From: Peromyscus leucopus
Taxonomy: Eukaryota; Chordata; Mammalia; Rodentia; Cricetidae
Assembly: GCF_004664715.2 (NCBI RefSeq)
Contig: NC_051079.1
Span: 60,008,660-60,072,659, forward strand
Direction: 5' to 3'
DNA: 64,000 nucleotides
Position numbers and translations under genes: made by a program. Below are positions 11,641 through 24,971 of the stretch, in pieces (position 1 is the stretch's first letter; every line of letters begins with the position of its first letter). The notes beneath the pieces were generated by a model. That model had not been told where the DNA came from, did not search any database, and saw only the letters and a program-made list of their open reading frames with translations.

Positions 11641-14340
11641 GTTGGCAAGAAGATAAAGAACTAAAATTTAAATAAAAGGAAATTATCATAGAAGTATATG
11701 AGAGATATATAAAAGGAGGAGTTTATGTATTTAGAAAGTAAAGACAATAGGCAAGGTACTAAGTTTAAAAAGAAAGTTGGTGAGACTTTTTCTGATTTGA
11801 TGAAAAACAAGCTAATCTATAATCGTAACATACCTCAGTTAGAATAAATGCAGGTTAATTTGTAATTAGATCTATAATAATAAGAATACAAACTATCCAG
11901 TTCTGGCTAATGTAAGAAAAATATCTTAAGGGAGAGGCTTATAAACAACAAGATATATTTTTGAGGATGATAAAATGAAGGTCATGGCTGATGGGCTCCT
12001 GTTTCTTGGTTCATAGCCAGTGGCTTCTAGCTGTTTTTCTCATATGGCAGAAATGGGCAAAGGAGCTCTAGGCCCCCATTTACACAGGCACTAATTATAT
12101 CAGGAAGGCTGCATTCTCACTGTATTATCAAAGGTCTCACCTTATAATGCCATCATGTTGGGGTTAGACTTTCAGCACCACAACTATAGGTTTGGATCAG
12201 ATCATGAGACAATGGAGACCAACCAAAGGGAAAAAGACCACCCCAAATAAGATATGATACTCTGAGTTAATGTGTTGAAACTAACCTTACAAACTGTTAT
12301 AAAACGGTGTCTCCAAGTAATTCTAGGAAAATAAGTAACTGTGTCTGCTTAGAATTCCAGAACCAAAACATCACTTGTAAGAAGGAAAATGAAATTTTAA
12401 TATCTACTTATTGTGTAGAAGTCTGAAAAGGTAATCTTTTTCACTATTATTTTTTAAGACAGGACAAGAACCTAAACATGGTTAAACAGGAGAAAATTTT
12501 AACTTCATAGAGAAATATCACACAAAAGACTTTCTGAAGCTCTGTGACCCAGAATGCTGTCCAAGCTGGTAAGAAGAATTCAACTAATTAAAAATATAGA
12601 AAAAGCAAAGTGGGAGCAGAGTGAAAATATAGAACCTCTGGAGGCTACAGAGTCTGTGTTGGTCCATAAGCTATTCACATTTTTTATTGGGTGTTCTAGC
12701 ATAAGTACTGGGGACAGAATACAATCCTCAAGAAAGACTGTTTTGTTTTGTTTTGTTTTTATGATTCAGGAAAGGACAGAAGAGTAATCAGTGTTCCAGT
12801 GGGAACAATGCAGAAAACATAGAATTCCATCCCAAATCCTTATCTCCTAGCTTTTCCCATGGGACAAATGACTTTGAGCTATTGGAAAGAGGCAGTAGAC
12901 CCCCTCATTTGTAGGTATACACAGAAACATCTATCACAGCTGTGTAGAAGAAAATGTTCAACTACTAGAAATCAGAAGGACTGTGTCAGAATATTAGAGA
13001 TCAGTTATTGGGTGGGGTGAAGCAAGATATACCCAGACTCAAATGTATAGAAACTGTCAAGGAGACTGAAGGAGAGAAACAAAGTATACCTGTCACTATC
13101 CACTACCACCATCAACAAGCAACAACAGCTTACTACTAAGAAAGTTTCAAAAAACTGCAGAGAAATTGATTAGTGAGGCACATGAAGAGAAAACACAAAA
13201 CTGAGGAACGAGAAAATTCTCCAACATCAATCTCCTTCCTTAACTAAAATGTAACTGAGTAATTAGAAGCCTGTGGTTCACTGAGGTCAATCACATCCCC
13301 TACACTTGCTTCTGCCTAGACTGATTTAACTACTATATTATAGCTCGACAGAAACAAAGGTTTGACTGTTTGCAGGAACACTTTTTCCCTGTTCTTTATT
13401 GTTTTATGTTGCAAAAGTACAAACAGGAATATACAATACATACAAAGAAAAATTATAGAAAATCAAGATATACAACCATCAATAGAAACAGAGACCGCTA
13501 TGGTTATTATCATTTAAAAAATAATTAGAGTGAATTCATTAAGAAATTTAGCAGGAAAATAAATATTATGCATGATCACATGAGTAACTTAAGCAAAAAA
13601 AAAAACATAAGAAAGATTGCAAATGAAAATATTACAAGTGTGCCTTTTATTGACTTGTAGGCAGGTTTGACCATACTGTGAAAATAGCCACCAAACTTGG
13701 ATATGTGTTAATAGAAAGTATCCAAATGAGAGAGTACAGCGTAAGACAGATACCTGAAGAATTAAGGTTGAAATAATGATTTTTATGTACAAATAGAACA
13801 GCTTAATTAAATAGAGATTCATAGATTCTTAAAAAGTTTAATGAATTTGAAAAATGATAGGAAGGTCTGATATAGAAATATTGGTATTGTTTTTCTGATA
13901 TAAACTCATTCTCCTTTGTTCTATAATAATGTGTGTGAGTTGGTAAATATTTCTCCACTGCCAGCTAGTATGCTGTTAAGCTTTGTCAATAGATGATCCA
14001 CAAGGGATATGAAAGAAAGAATGATTTCTCATCTTTGTTCTTCTTTCAATGTTTCTATTGGGTTTAGTGTTCTGTATGAAGCACTGTTAGAGCTTTTTCC
14101 TTAGTACTTGGCTCTTACAAAAGGCTCCTCTAAATCCTGGTCCCTGTATCAGGAGATGTCTAGAGCAAGACACTAATCCTAAATAATTAATGCTGAAGTT
14201 AGGGGAGATTGTTCTATAGATCAAGCCAATAAAAGATAAAGCAAAGCACACAAAAGGCCTGAGATTTATTGGCATAGATCTCAATTTTCCTTTTTCCCCC
14301 TTTCATATATGTATATATATGAAACTATATTATAGCCTGA
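11641..14340. other. No recognisable feature apart from short simple repeats
   Basis: AT-rich DNA. A TTTTG pentamer run lies near 12,740. No ORF over 77 aa and none resembling a protein family. Confidence 0.4.
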
Positions 14341-14349
14341 CAGATATAT

Positions 14350-14350
14350 A

Positions 14351-14397
<47 letters not shown>
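14350..14397 (+). repeat. (AT)n microsatellite
   Basis: AT dinucleotides, nearly pure. Confidence 0.95.
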
Positions 14398-14402
<5 letters not shown>

Positions 14403-14457
14403 TGGATACCTGAGAAGAAATTAAGCATTTAAATTAGAAGCAAGAATTTCTTTTTTC

Positions 14458-14461
<4 letters not shown>

Positions 14462-14499
<38 letters not shown>
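14462..14499 (+). repeat. (AT)n microsatellite, second tract
   Basis: Second AT run about 65 bp after the first. Confidence 0.95.
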
Positions 14500-14504
<5 letters not shown>

Positions 14505-16220
14505 CTTCTTCCTTTACAACAAAAATTTAAATTATAAACCATCACCAGAGCCAGAGGAATATGCTTTCCCATGTCTCTTATTTCATGCTCTTGAAACAAC
14601 ATCCAATTACACATCTAGCTCACAGACATTCAAAACAGGAATGATACCTTCTGACATTTATGGGGAAATTTCTTCACTGGTGAGTTTCTCAGGTTGTATA
14701 AATTCAATCTACTTTTCTCTCACAATGTAAATATGACTCTTTAATCTCAAAAGTAACTGGAATTCCACTTACATGCTATCCAGATTTTCCCTTTGCATAT
14801 TCTTGATTTATTTCTATAAAAGCATTAGTGAAGTTAGACTTCTCCTTGAACCAAGAGACCATCCTAGTTCATAGATTTTTGCCTAGAATGAGAGAAGTCT
14901 TTGCAGCCTGCAGATCAAGTCTGAATTATGCTGCCTTAGCATCAAATAGGAAGAAAACAGCTGGTTATTCTTATTGTGAGAAATGTAAGACATGAACTTT
15001 CCAACCCGTGGTTTGATCTTTTAACCGCTTTGTAAGAAGTAGAGTTTGAGAAATGCTAACATTATAAATCTGTCCTTTCCTCTCAGATTGGTGTTTATAT
15101 TGAAATGTCTCATGGTGTTCACAATACAAATTTCCCCAAATTTTTCCACCATTGAGGAATGTGGAATTCAACAATCAGTTCCTCTTGTGTTGTGGGGTTT
15201 CATGCAATGCCCCCTCAATGTATTTCAGTGTACTTTCCTTCTAAGCTCTCTGTGAATTCTAGATACTTTGATTCCCTCTTACCTCTCAGGCCCTATGCTC
15301 TCAGTTATTATGGCATTTCTTCTTACCTCACCTGAGACTGCTTGAATACCCAGTCTCTACTTCAGAGTATTCTTTCTCTAGATATTTGGGCTTCCTTTTT
15401 CTAGTTATCTACTCTTTCTCTCGTGAGACATTATTAATAATGTTGTGTGAAGTTCATATGTTCACAATTGACAAATTCATATATCTAATCCTGACCACTC
15501 CCTTCAAATTTAAGAAGTGCCTCTCCTATCACCAAGCACTATTCTTTTGCTGTTTCTTCTATAATGGTACCTCAAAATCAGTGACTGTAAACCTGTCTTA
15601 TTTTTTCCTAACACACTTGTTTCTTCAGTTTTGTGGCACAAGTGTCTCCCAATATTCAGTAGTTCAGTCCACAAACTTTGTGGAAAGTTTTGGTTTGTTT
15701 TCCAAATCTTGTAACAGATCTATTTTTATTATCCCTACCTATAAAATATACTTATTTCTGTCTATATCCAATATTATACTAGAAATTTGTATTCTGATAC
15801 TCATTTGTCATGAACCCAAATGCTACCAAAGAACAATAAATCAATGACTGAAAAACATATTCTGAATTTCTTAATTAAGTCTGATCTGTGAATCAAGGTC
15901 AATGACGTAGCTGCTGGAAGACAAATCATGAAATGGTAGAATGAATGAAAAGGGGGTGAAGGTTGAGAAAACATTATCTTCAGCATAAGAAAAATGGCTT
16001 ACCATCTTATTTTTTTATGTTAACCCTGCAATAGAAATGAAGTTGCAGATATTCTTTTATCTGCATTGAGGCAATGGGCTGATAAGCATACTAGAAGTTG
16101 AAAATATTCTAAGTTGGAAATGCAGTTTATGCACTTACCCACCCTGTGATAGTGTGAACAAATTTCTACTAATCTAATAAACTGATGACAGACCAAAATA
16201 AGTATACTACTAACATTCCA
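14500..16220. other. No recognisable feature
   Basis: Single-copy-looking DNA. It contains the longest non-repeat ORF of the window (15,386-15,847 +, 153 aa), discussed among rejected items. Confidence 0.4.
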
Positions 16221-16229
16221 CTTGGTGTA

Positions 16230-16862
16230 TGTCTTAGATAGGGTTTCTATTGCTGCCATAAAGCACAATGACCAAAAGTCAAGTTTAGGAGGAAAGGGCT
16301 TTTTGTTCATTTTTTTATTCTTTTCTCATACAATATATCCTGACTGCAGCCTCCCTTCCTTCCCTCCACTCCTCCCAACTCTCCACACATACCTCCCCTC
16401 TCCCCCAGATACATTGCTCCTCCATTTCCCTTCAGAAAAAAAAAAGCAGGCTTTCCCAGTGATATCAATTGAACATAACATAACAAGAGGAAAGGGGTTA
16501 TTCACCTTACATTTCCATATTGTAGTTCATCACTAAGGAAAGTTGGGATAGAAACTCAAGCAGGGCAGGAATCTGGAGGCAGGAGCTGATGTAGAGTCCA
16601 TGGAAGAGTGATGCTTACTGGCTTGCTCATTATTTCATCATCACTTGCTTAGCCTGCTTTCCTATGGGAATTCAGGAACACCAGCCCAAGGATGGTACCA
16701 TTCACAATGAGTTGAGCCCTCTCATATCAATCATTAGTTAAGAAAATGCGCTACAGACTTACCTACAGTCTGATCTTGTGGAGGCATTTTCTTAATTGGG
16801 GTTCCCTCCTCTCAGATGACTTTAACTTGTATCAAGTTGACATGAAACTGTTCAGCACAGTG
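16230..16862 (-). mobile_element. Medium-reiterated rodent repeat (RMER1-like), opposite sense to the 1.1-kb copy
   Basis: Begins cttagatagggtttctattg, followed by ataaagcacaatgacc. It continues through aagcagggcaggaatctgg, agtgatgcttactggcttgc and tcatatcaatcattagtt, and ends atcaagttgacatgaaactg. A pyrimidine-rich insertion lies at about 16,320-16,445. Confidence 0.7.
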
Positions 16863-17040
16863 TATCAGTGGGTTTTATTGGGTTTAGTTACAGGAGTATG
16901 GGTGAGAGTGAGAGGTTATTTCCAGGTGCAGAAATGATTCAAAAACTGTTGCATCACTAAAATCCCACTTAAGCATTGGTGACAGCTCTTGGAGGAGCCT
17001 AGTGAATCTCATCAGTTTCAAGGACTTCCTGAAGCCGTTG

Positions 17041-17196
17041 TTTTCTTCTTCTTCTTCTTCTTCTTCTTCTTCTTCTTCTTCTTCTTCTTCTTCTTCTTCT
17101 TCTTCTTCTTCTTCTCCTCCTCCTCCTCCTCCTCCTCCTCCTCCTCCTCCTCCTCCTCCTCCTCCTCTTCCTCCTCCTTCTTCTTCTTCTTTCGGG
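17041..17196 (+). repeat. Compound (TTC)n(TCC)n homopurine-homopyrimidine tract
   Basis: About 24 TTC units pass into about 17 TCC units, then a short mixed TTC/TCC end. The opposite strand is pure GAA/GGA. The tract adjoins the 3' (A-tail) side of the antisense B1 at 17,210-17,355. All six frames are open here (poly-Ser, Phe, Pro, Glu, Gly, Arg), which makes spurious ORFs. Confidence 0.97.
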
Positions 17197-17209
17197 GACT
17201 GGGGGGGAG

Positions 17210-17355
17210 GGCATGGAGACAAGGTTTCTCTGTGTAGTTTTGGTACCTGTCCTAGAACTCACTCTGTAGACCAGGATGGCCTCGAACTCACAGAGATCCA
17301 CCTGGCTCTGCCTCCCAAGTGCTGGGATTAAAGGCGTGCACCACCACTGCCGGGC
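17210..17355 (-). mobile_element. B1 SINE, antisense
   Basis: Complement of B1: 'gagacaaggtttctctgtgtag', 'ctcactctgtagaccagg', 'cctcccaagtgctggg', 'ccaccactgccgggc'. Near full length. Confidence 0.95.
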
Positions 17356-17794
17356 AAGCTTACTTCTTGAGTTTAAAAAGCATCTCTACTGAATGATATG
17401 TATTACCTCCCCTCATAAGATTACCTCCCTTTTAACATCTTGCATCTTAACAAGCTTCTATCCACGATAGAAGTTTTTAAAGTCAGAGGAAATTTCCACA
17501 CAGTATGTACAGAACATCAGATTAGCAACATTGTACCCTGGAAAGCACTGAATGTTTCATGCTATAACCACATGGTTGATTTGGAGCTGCAGCAATCTGC
17601 TGCTGCCCAGAATAATGAGAGAATGCTGTAGAATAGATCTGTAGCCTGGGAAAAGATTCAGCCATCAAATTAAGTTTTCTACAAATGTATATCATGTCTG
17701 AAAAATAGTGAACTGCAAATTTGTAAATTGAATTATCTCATGTCATTAACTGTTTACATACTAACAGTGGAAGCTGAAATTCTCAAGTTGAATC
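17356..17794. other. No recognisable feature
   Basis: Non-repetitive-looking sequence without a supported ORF. Confidence 0.35.
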
Positions 17795-18045
17795 AATGTA
17801 AAAGTGGGGTTTTTGGAGCCCACTTCCTATGATGGGACACCTCATGTGGCCTTGAGGCAGTGGGAAGGTCTTGGACTTGTCTATACTGGATGTGCCTCCT
17901 CATTTGAGGCCTTGCCTTCTTGTAGGGGAGAGTGGGGGGTGGGTTGGCAGGGCAAATCTGGGGAGCACTGGAGGAGGGAAGAGAAGGATCTTTGACTGGT
18001 GTGAAAAATGAATGAAAAAAATTCTTAATAAAAAAATAATAATGA
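17795..18045 (+). mobile_element. L1 LINE 3' end, sense
   Basis: L1 3' end style: cttcctatgatgggacacc, tgaggcagtgggaagg, then G-rich gaggagggaagagaaggatc and an A-rich tail (aaaaaaattcttaataaaaa). Confidence 0.6.
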
Positions 18046-18789
18046 ATTTTACATACTAGTATTTTTAGAAACACAGTCTCTCTCTCATTTCCACATTGGG
18101 GTTCTGAACAATATATGTGTTGGAAGTCTATGAAGATCAAAAATTGACAAAATGAAAATACTCAATTTTCTACTCAGTATTCACCAAGACCTTAAAATTC
18201 AGGCTGTCAATATCTTGACAATCCCCTAGAACTGATGTGACAGATGTAAAGAAAACAATGAATGGAACTGTAGAATGTGTGTGGTGCAGTTTTTCCAGGC
18301 CTTAATAAATGAAGACTTTATTCATCCAAGAAAACAGATATCTCATATATGTTCACTTGTTTGATTATGAAAGCATTGTCATTGATCAATAAAATAATTG
18401 ATCAATAAAATTTTAGTGAGATCATGTGTTACATATGAAAACATACATCCCAGAAAGAAAACATTCTGTTAGGTAACAAGTATGATCATGTGACTAATTT
18501 TTGTCAATTTAATTTATTGTGGTCATAACTATGTTATTGTATGACTAAGATTTGATAGGTTTTGGTTTTAGTGGAACTCAGAGATGACTGTAAAAGGATA
18601 CACTACAGAATGTTGTTTCTGAATGCTGTAGAGTCATTTTGTTTCAATCTCATGAATTGGAATTTTCCAAAGTAGTCATTGGGAACTTTAATATTAAGAC
18701 AAAGATGAATCTGGCTGTGTGTGATGACATGAATATGTAATCCTGGCACTCAGAAGCCTGAAGCAGGAGCACCAAAAGTTTGTAGTTGG
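18046..18789. other. Largely unassigned; possible degenerate SINE near 18,715-18,790
   Basis: The words 'taatcctggcactcag' and 'cctgaagcaggagcacc' at 18,738-18,775 resemble a decayed B1/B4-type SINE. The rest shows nothing recognisable. Confidence 0.3.
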
Positions 18790-18899
18790 GAACACAAATG
18801 AACTCAATGGTATTTTTTGAGATCTTGTTGTTGTCATGTGGCTTTGTTAGGGCATTTTTTTACTTTTCTGGTCTTTAGCTTGTATATTACAGTTTCTGA

Positions 18900-18954
<55 letters not shown>

Positions 18955-19150
18955 TTCTAGTGCTTTTATTTTTGTTTGTTTTGCTTTATTCTGGTTTGTT
19001 AGTTTTATTTGCCTGTTTATTTTCTAAGGAGAGAAAAAAAGAAGTGGAGTTGGAAAGGTAGAAAGGTGGGGAAGATCTGGGAACAGATGAAAGAAAGGAA
19101 CCCTGGTCAGAATATATTTTTATTAATTATTTTAATTAAATAATTAAACT
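18790..19150 (+). mobile_element. L1 LINE 3' UTR, sense, with (TG)n
   Basis: Shares order and words with the 3' UTRs at 32.9-33.3 and 50.9-51.4 kb: gaacacaaatgaactc, caatggtattttttgag, tttctggtctttagcttgta, then the (TG)n at 18,901-18,950 and a closing ggagttggaaagg block. Confidence 0.65.
18901..18950 (+). repeat. (TG)n microsatellite
   Basis: TG dinucleotides within the L1 3' UTR. Confidence 0.95.
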
Positions 19151-19200
19151 TAAATTAAATAATTTAATTATTAATTTAAAAAAAAACAGCTAGAGGTCAG

Positions 19201-19410
19201 GGACTAGAGAGATTGCTCAGTGGTTAAGAGTGCTAGTTTTGCCTACAGAAGGTTCAGGTTTAAATCCCAGTTTAAACCCATGGAGGCTCACAACCATCTG
19301 CAATTCAATCCCAGGGGGTATGACACATTCTTCTAGCCTCTAAGGGTACCAGGCATTCATGTAGTACACATACATGCAATCATACACATAAAAAAATAAA
19401 TAAAATCTCA
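19201..19410 (+). mobile_element. B2 SINE, sense
   Basis: tRNA-derived head 'gagagattgctcagtggtta', body 'ctcacaaccatctgcaattc', 'cttctagcctct', and an A-rich tail. Diverged but complete in layout. Confidence 0.85.
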
Positions 19411-19879
19411 AGCAATATCTCTGAGGCTAGTCTGAGGTCACAGCAAGGCATGGTTTTAAAGAAAAGCAAAGAAAAAGAATGTTTGGGCAAGCAGTATGGA
19501 ATTATGCATTATTTTTACCCCTTCCATGGGGAGAGGACAATGATTCAATATTGGAGCTCTTTTCAGTGTTGGGTAGATTGAGCAGGCTATACCTATTTAC
19601 ACAAAGAAGAAAGGATTAGAGAATTTCCTATTCAGTTTTGGAAATTACAAACAGTCTCCTGATTTTTGAGAAAGTAATATTTTGGTTTAATTCTTTCTCT
19701 ACTTACTAAACAAATATTGCATTTTTTAGAAAAGTATACATTAAAGGGTAGTGGAAGCTAGATGAGATTAGAAAACTTACTGCAATGTATATACTTCATT
19801 TATAGTTTAGATCACTCATTTATACTATGAGGCAATTAGATCACATGATCAGCAGCATTGCAAATTGGCACTAAGGGGT

Positions 19880-22800
19880 ATCAGTTGACAGACAATTCTT
19901 CCAGGACACACAGGGACTCTCTGACTCACTTTGAGTTTAGAGATATATTACTTGGTTCTCTATCTGTTCCCATAACTTCAAGTCCTGCTGAGACTCATGA
20001 GACCTCTGACCCAGGGTGAAATCAGAGATCTGTGACCCAATTTTTCATCCCCAAACTTGTGTTACACCCCTACAGGGACCAGCAAGGACTCTGACTGACT
20101 CACTATAAGGTCACAGATAAATAATGTGACCTTCTTTCATATTCTCTCACTTTTCTCTATATTCAATAAGACCACTGGGGACTCTGACTGACCCAGTGTG
20201 AGGACACAGAAAGGCCAGTCAGATATCTACTCTGAAGCTCATCTTCAGATTATTGTTGACATTTGTAGAAACTCTGACTGACCCAATCCTTCCTGGAACT
20301 CTGGGGACTCTTATTGACACAGGTTTAAGTTCAGGAACCCATGACTTGTGACACTTTCTCTTAATGTATCTCTAGGTTCATGCTGAAACTATAACAGTTC
20401 TGAAAGACTGTATGCAAAGTCAGACCAACAATCCAACTTACTAACCTAGGCTCTTGTTGGGACCTACAGGGACTCCAGCTAACTCTGTATGAGGCTAAAA
20501 ACCACAATCTGCTACCTCAGAACTCACTACCCAGTTCATTCACACCACAGGGTTCATGTCTCCAGGTCAGCAGTCATTGAAAATTTTACTTTCCATGCCT
20601 TTGAATTCTGTGGATCCTTTTCCAGAGGTTAGAGATAATGCCATTAGCCAAGTGGGAATCAACTCAACTTACCTAAATCCAATTTACATGAAGGAACACA
20701 AAGAACAGATTCTAGTAACTCACTCAACCCAGCTCTGTTAGAAAAGTTCAACTGAAGAAGTAGCTCTGGGTGTACAAATTTCAACAAAGAAAAACAAAAA
20801 CTCCATAAACAGTAAGAAAAAACAAGTTTAATATGCCTTCTCCCAAAATTACCAACCACGTATCAGTTTCTTAGTAAGAGATACTTACATGAAATTACAG
20901 ATGAAGAGTTTAAACGAACAATTATAAATATGCTGACAGAATTCAAAGAGGGCAAGAACAAGCTCCTAAAATGAATTCCAAGAGAAGATGAACAAACAAC
21001 TGAATGAAATAAACATTAGAATAGAATTGATCAAAGTTGTAGAAATACTTAAGAACCCAGTCTCTCCAGACTTGCTCTTAGTCCTGATATACCTTGCCTG
21101 TAGAAGCTCCATTTGCCACACCAGCTACATTTCCCTGGAAATTTTTCTCTTCAGGAGATCCTCTATCACAATCCTTTTCAAGCTGTGGGTTGTAACCCCC
21201 TTGCTAAAACTTTATCTCAAAAAATATTTACATTATGATTCATACGAGTAGCAAAATTATAGTTATGAGGTAGCAATGAAAATAATTTTATGATTGGGAG
21301 TTACCACAAACATGAAGAATTGTATTAAAGTGTTGTAGCATTCAGAAGGTTGAGAACCACTGCTCTAGAACATTCCCCCTGCTCCTCTCAGCCTTTCCTC
21401 CTAGTCTACCTCCATTTGTGTGTGTGTGTGTGTGTGTGTTACATGCAAAACCAAAACTACACTCTCTACCAGAGCCCTCACAGTCATCACATTAGGATCC
21501 ACAGTAAGAAATAGCAACAAAGGAACTTAGGGCCCATCCAACAAAGTCAAAATCAGATATCTACACCCCAAAATACCTGAAATGTCATAGCTCTAGATGC
21601 CTAGATCACAGTACAAAAACACAGACATGAAGAGCCAGTATAAGAGGCCTCCTCCAGAAACCAGCAGCCCTTTTGTAATGGGACCTGAAAAATTCAGTTT
21701 AGCACAAGCACAAGACAAAGACTCAAAGTAGAAGTTATGCATATGTTCAAGGACTTTAAACCGATATGAATAAATGCCTTAATAAAGGCAGTAAAAACAC
21801 AAACAAACAGTTAAATGAAATAATGAAAAAAATTCAAGAGAAAAATAGAATAAGAAAACATAAACTGGAATAAAATTGGAAATTAATTCTGAGGATGTCA
21901 ACTCCAGAACTCACACTCACCAACAGATTATAAGACATGGAAAGAATTCAGAATCTCAACATTGAAGATGAGATAGAAAGAATAAAGATCTCACTTTAAG
22001 TAACATGTTAAATCTAAAAAAAAAAAATTCCAGGCAAAAAATATCAAGGAAATCTAGGACACTCTGAAATTACCAAACTTATGATTAATAAGTATAGAGG
22101 AAGGAGAAGAAACCCAGGTTACAGGCATAGAAAATGCTTTTAACAAATTCATAGAATAAAATTTCTGTAGTCCAAACAAGGAGATACCTATTAAGGTACA
22201 AAAACATTCAAAACACCAAATACAAAGGACAAGAAAAAAAATCCCTGAGGACCAATAATAAATGTACAGAACAAGTAAAGTGTATTAAAAGCTGCAAGGG
22301 AATAAAACAGAGTTACATGCAAAAGCAGGCCTAATGAAACAACACCTGCCTTATTAATAGATACTCCAAAAGCCAGAAGCCCTAGACAGATGTTCTAAAA
22401 CACCAAGAGACCACAAATGCCATCACAGACTACTATATCCATAAAAACTATCTGTCACACTCCAAAGAAAGGAAAAACCTTCCATGATAAATCCAAATTT
22501 AAATAATTTCTCTCTACGAATCCAGCTCTACAGAAGACACTACAGAAGAAATGAAAAATTTCAATCTGAAGAAAAGGAATTAACAACAGATGAATAAATC
22601 AAAAAGGGGTGTCTACACCATAACAACAAAAATAACAAGAATCAATAAATAGTGCCCATTAATAACTCTAAATATTAGTGGTCTCAATTTCCCTATAAAA
22701 AGACACTAACAAACAGATTGAATTAGAAAATAGGATCCATCTTTCTGCTGCATCTAAGAAACACACCTTACCATCAAGGATAGATATCACCTTGGGTTAA

Positions 22801-24650
22801 AAAGATGGGAAAAAATATTTGAAGCAAGCAGGTCCAAGAAGCAAATAGGTTTAGCCATTTTAATATCTGAAAAATAGACTTCAAACAAAAACCAATAAGC
22901 AGAGATAGTGAAAGATGCTAAATACTCATTTTTAAAAATCCACTAAGAGAATATTGCAATTCTAGATATTTATGCACCAAACTCAAGGGCATCCAAGTTC
23001 ATAAATGAAATACAGTATCATACCCTTATCAATAGACAAGTCATTTAGACAAAACCTAAACAGAGAAATTCCAGAGTTAAATAATGTCTAATATTACCAC
23101 CACACAAAACCTAGCAAAAAAAATGTATGAACATAGATGGAAAAACATCTCAATAAAACACGTGCAAACTAAATTCAAGAAGACATCAAAATAGTATTTA
23201 TCATGTTCAAGTTAATATCATCCCATAGATGCAAGCCAGGAATAGTTCAAGAAACATAAATCAATAACCATAACCCACCACATAAACAGATAGAAACACT
23301 TAAAGGATATAATTATCTTATTGGTTGCAGGAAAGAAAGATGTTTGACAAAATCCAACATCCCATCATGATTAAAGTCTTAGCGAGATCATGGATACAAG
23401 GACATATTTCAACATAATAAAGATAGTTTACAGGAAGCCCACAGCCAATGTCAAACTAAATGGAGAAAAACACAAAACATTTCCACTAAAATCAGGAAGA
23501 AAACAAAGTTAACCACTTTCTCCATACCTTTTCAATAAAGGATTTGAAGTCTTGGCTAGACTAAGAAGACTACTGAAAAAGATGAAGGTGATTCAGATGG
23601 GAAAGGAAGAAGTTATCTTTAATTAAAGATATGATTTTATACATAAAAGACCCTAAAAAACTCCACCAGGACACTCCAACAGCCAGTAAACACTCTTCGT
23701 AAAGTAGCAGGACACAAAAATAACACAAAAAGTCCTATTCATAAATGACAAACAGAAACAGAAAAAGAAATCAAGAAAACTTTACTTTTCACAGTCTCAA
23801 AAAAGTCAACTCTAAGCAAGTAAAGGACTTGTATAATAAAAATTTCAAAACATTGAAGAAGTCACTGAAAGATTAAAAAAAAACTCCCATTCATTAGTAG
23901 GAAGAATTAATATTGTGAAAATATCCATCCTACCAAAAGCAATCTGCAGATTTAGTACAATCCTCATCCAAATTCCATCATAATTCTTCACAGAAATTGA
24001 GAAAACAATCTTCAATTTCATGTGGAAACACACACACACAGCAACAACAACAACAAAAAGTACAGAATAATTAAAACAATCTTGGATTAAAAAACAAAAA
24101 CTCTTAGAGATGTTGCCATTTTAGATATCAAGGGTTTTTTTTTTCTCCAGAGATACGATAAAACAAAAACCAACATGGTATTGTGATCAAAACAGTCACA
24201 TTGATTAATGGAATTGAATTGAAGATATAAGAGAAAGTCCACAAACCTACAGAAATCTGACTTTTGATACCAGGACCAAAAATACACACAAGAGTAATGA
24301 CAACATATTCACAAATGGTACTAGTCAAGCAGAGTAGCTGCATGTAAAAGAATTCAAATTAATCCATATTTTCAACCTGTATAAAACTCAAATTCAAATG
24401 GATCAAGAGACTCAAAATAAAACCAGATACCCAGAACCTGTAAGAAGAAAATGTTGGAAATAGTCTTGAACTCATTGACACAGGAAAGAGCTTTTTGAAC
24501 AATACACTAATAACACTGGCACTAAGAACAGCAATTAGTAAGTGGGACCTGAAAAGCTTCTGTATGGCAAAGGACACCATCAACAGTGTCCCTGTGGAAG
24601 CTCCCAAACACATAACCTATTGCCAAGGCTATTGGTTACTCAACACAACC
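19880..24650 (+). mobile_element. Near-full-length old L1 LINE (5' UTR, ORF1, ORF2), sense, split by provirus
   Basis: The 5' UTR (about 19,880-20,540) has recurrent 'ggactctgactgac' units. ORF1-like words appear from about 20,880 (gctgacagaattcaaag, atgaacaaacaactg) and again near 21,900. ORF2 endonuclease-like DNA lies near 22,640-22,800 (caagaatcaataaatagtg, ctgctgcatctaagaaacac). RT-type DNA lies at 23,340-24,650, including a sense frame reading SKWDLKSFCMAKDTINS near 24,540. All frames are decayed. The element resumes at 32,235 after the provirus. Confidence 0.75.
21168..21362 (-). mobile_element. hAT-type MITE (URR1-like)
   Basis: Body 'agcaaaattatagttatgag', 'gtagcaatgaaaataatttt', ending 'aggttgagaaccactg'. 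The right end matches a hAT terminal inverted repeat of the CAGTGGTTCTCAACC type; the left end is decayed. A second copy is at 56,388-56,591. It is inserted in the L1. Confidence 0.75.
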
Positions 24651-24971
24651 TATTGGAGAAATTATTTTGGCCACTCCACGTAGTTTAAAGGATATTTATT
24701 TAATGGCATAACTCACAGATTAAGTAATGGGTAGGTCACAGGGTCTGGGGAAGGTGTAACAAAGTCCAGCGGTGTTCTCTGGAGCTCTGCACAGTCCACC
24801 TTCACCGTTCAGCATCCCGGCACCAAGAGAGTGCACAGAGAGAGTGCTGGCCCATCCAGCTCTCAGGTCCCCAGGCGCCTCCCCTCGCCCCGCCTCGTAG
24901 GCGTGACAGTTGCCAGAGTCTCAATGGGGGTTGGAACTTCCAGATCCAAGCTGGAATGGCTACCCACTACA
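24651..24971 (-). repeat. 3' LTR of the provirus (321 bp)
   Basis: On the minus strand it begins TGTAGTGGGTAGCC. It has a GC-rich stretch (gaggcggggcgagggg, GC-box-like) and an AATAAA poly-A signal at 24,700-24,695. The outer end reads CAATA rather than canonical CA if the 6-bp target duplication sets the boundary. Same length as the partner LTR, with 13 hand-counted differences. Confidence 0.93.

Noticed and set aside
15386..15847. 153-aa plus-strand ORF in single-copy DNA
   Set aside because: Rich in Phe, Leu, Ile, Ser and Cys as expected from AT-rich DNA read by chance. No domain, no good start context, no splice or poly-A support.
16884..17331. ORFs with poly-Glu, Gly, Arg, Ser, Phe and Pro on both strands
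   Set aside because: All are translations of the (TTC)n(TCC)n tract, which has no stops in any frame.
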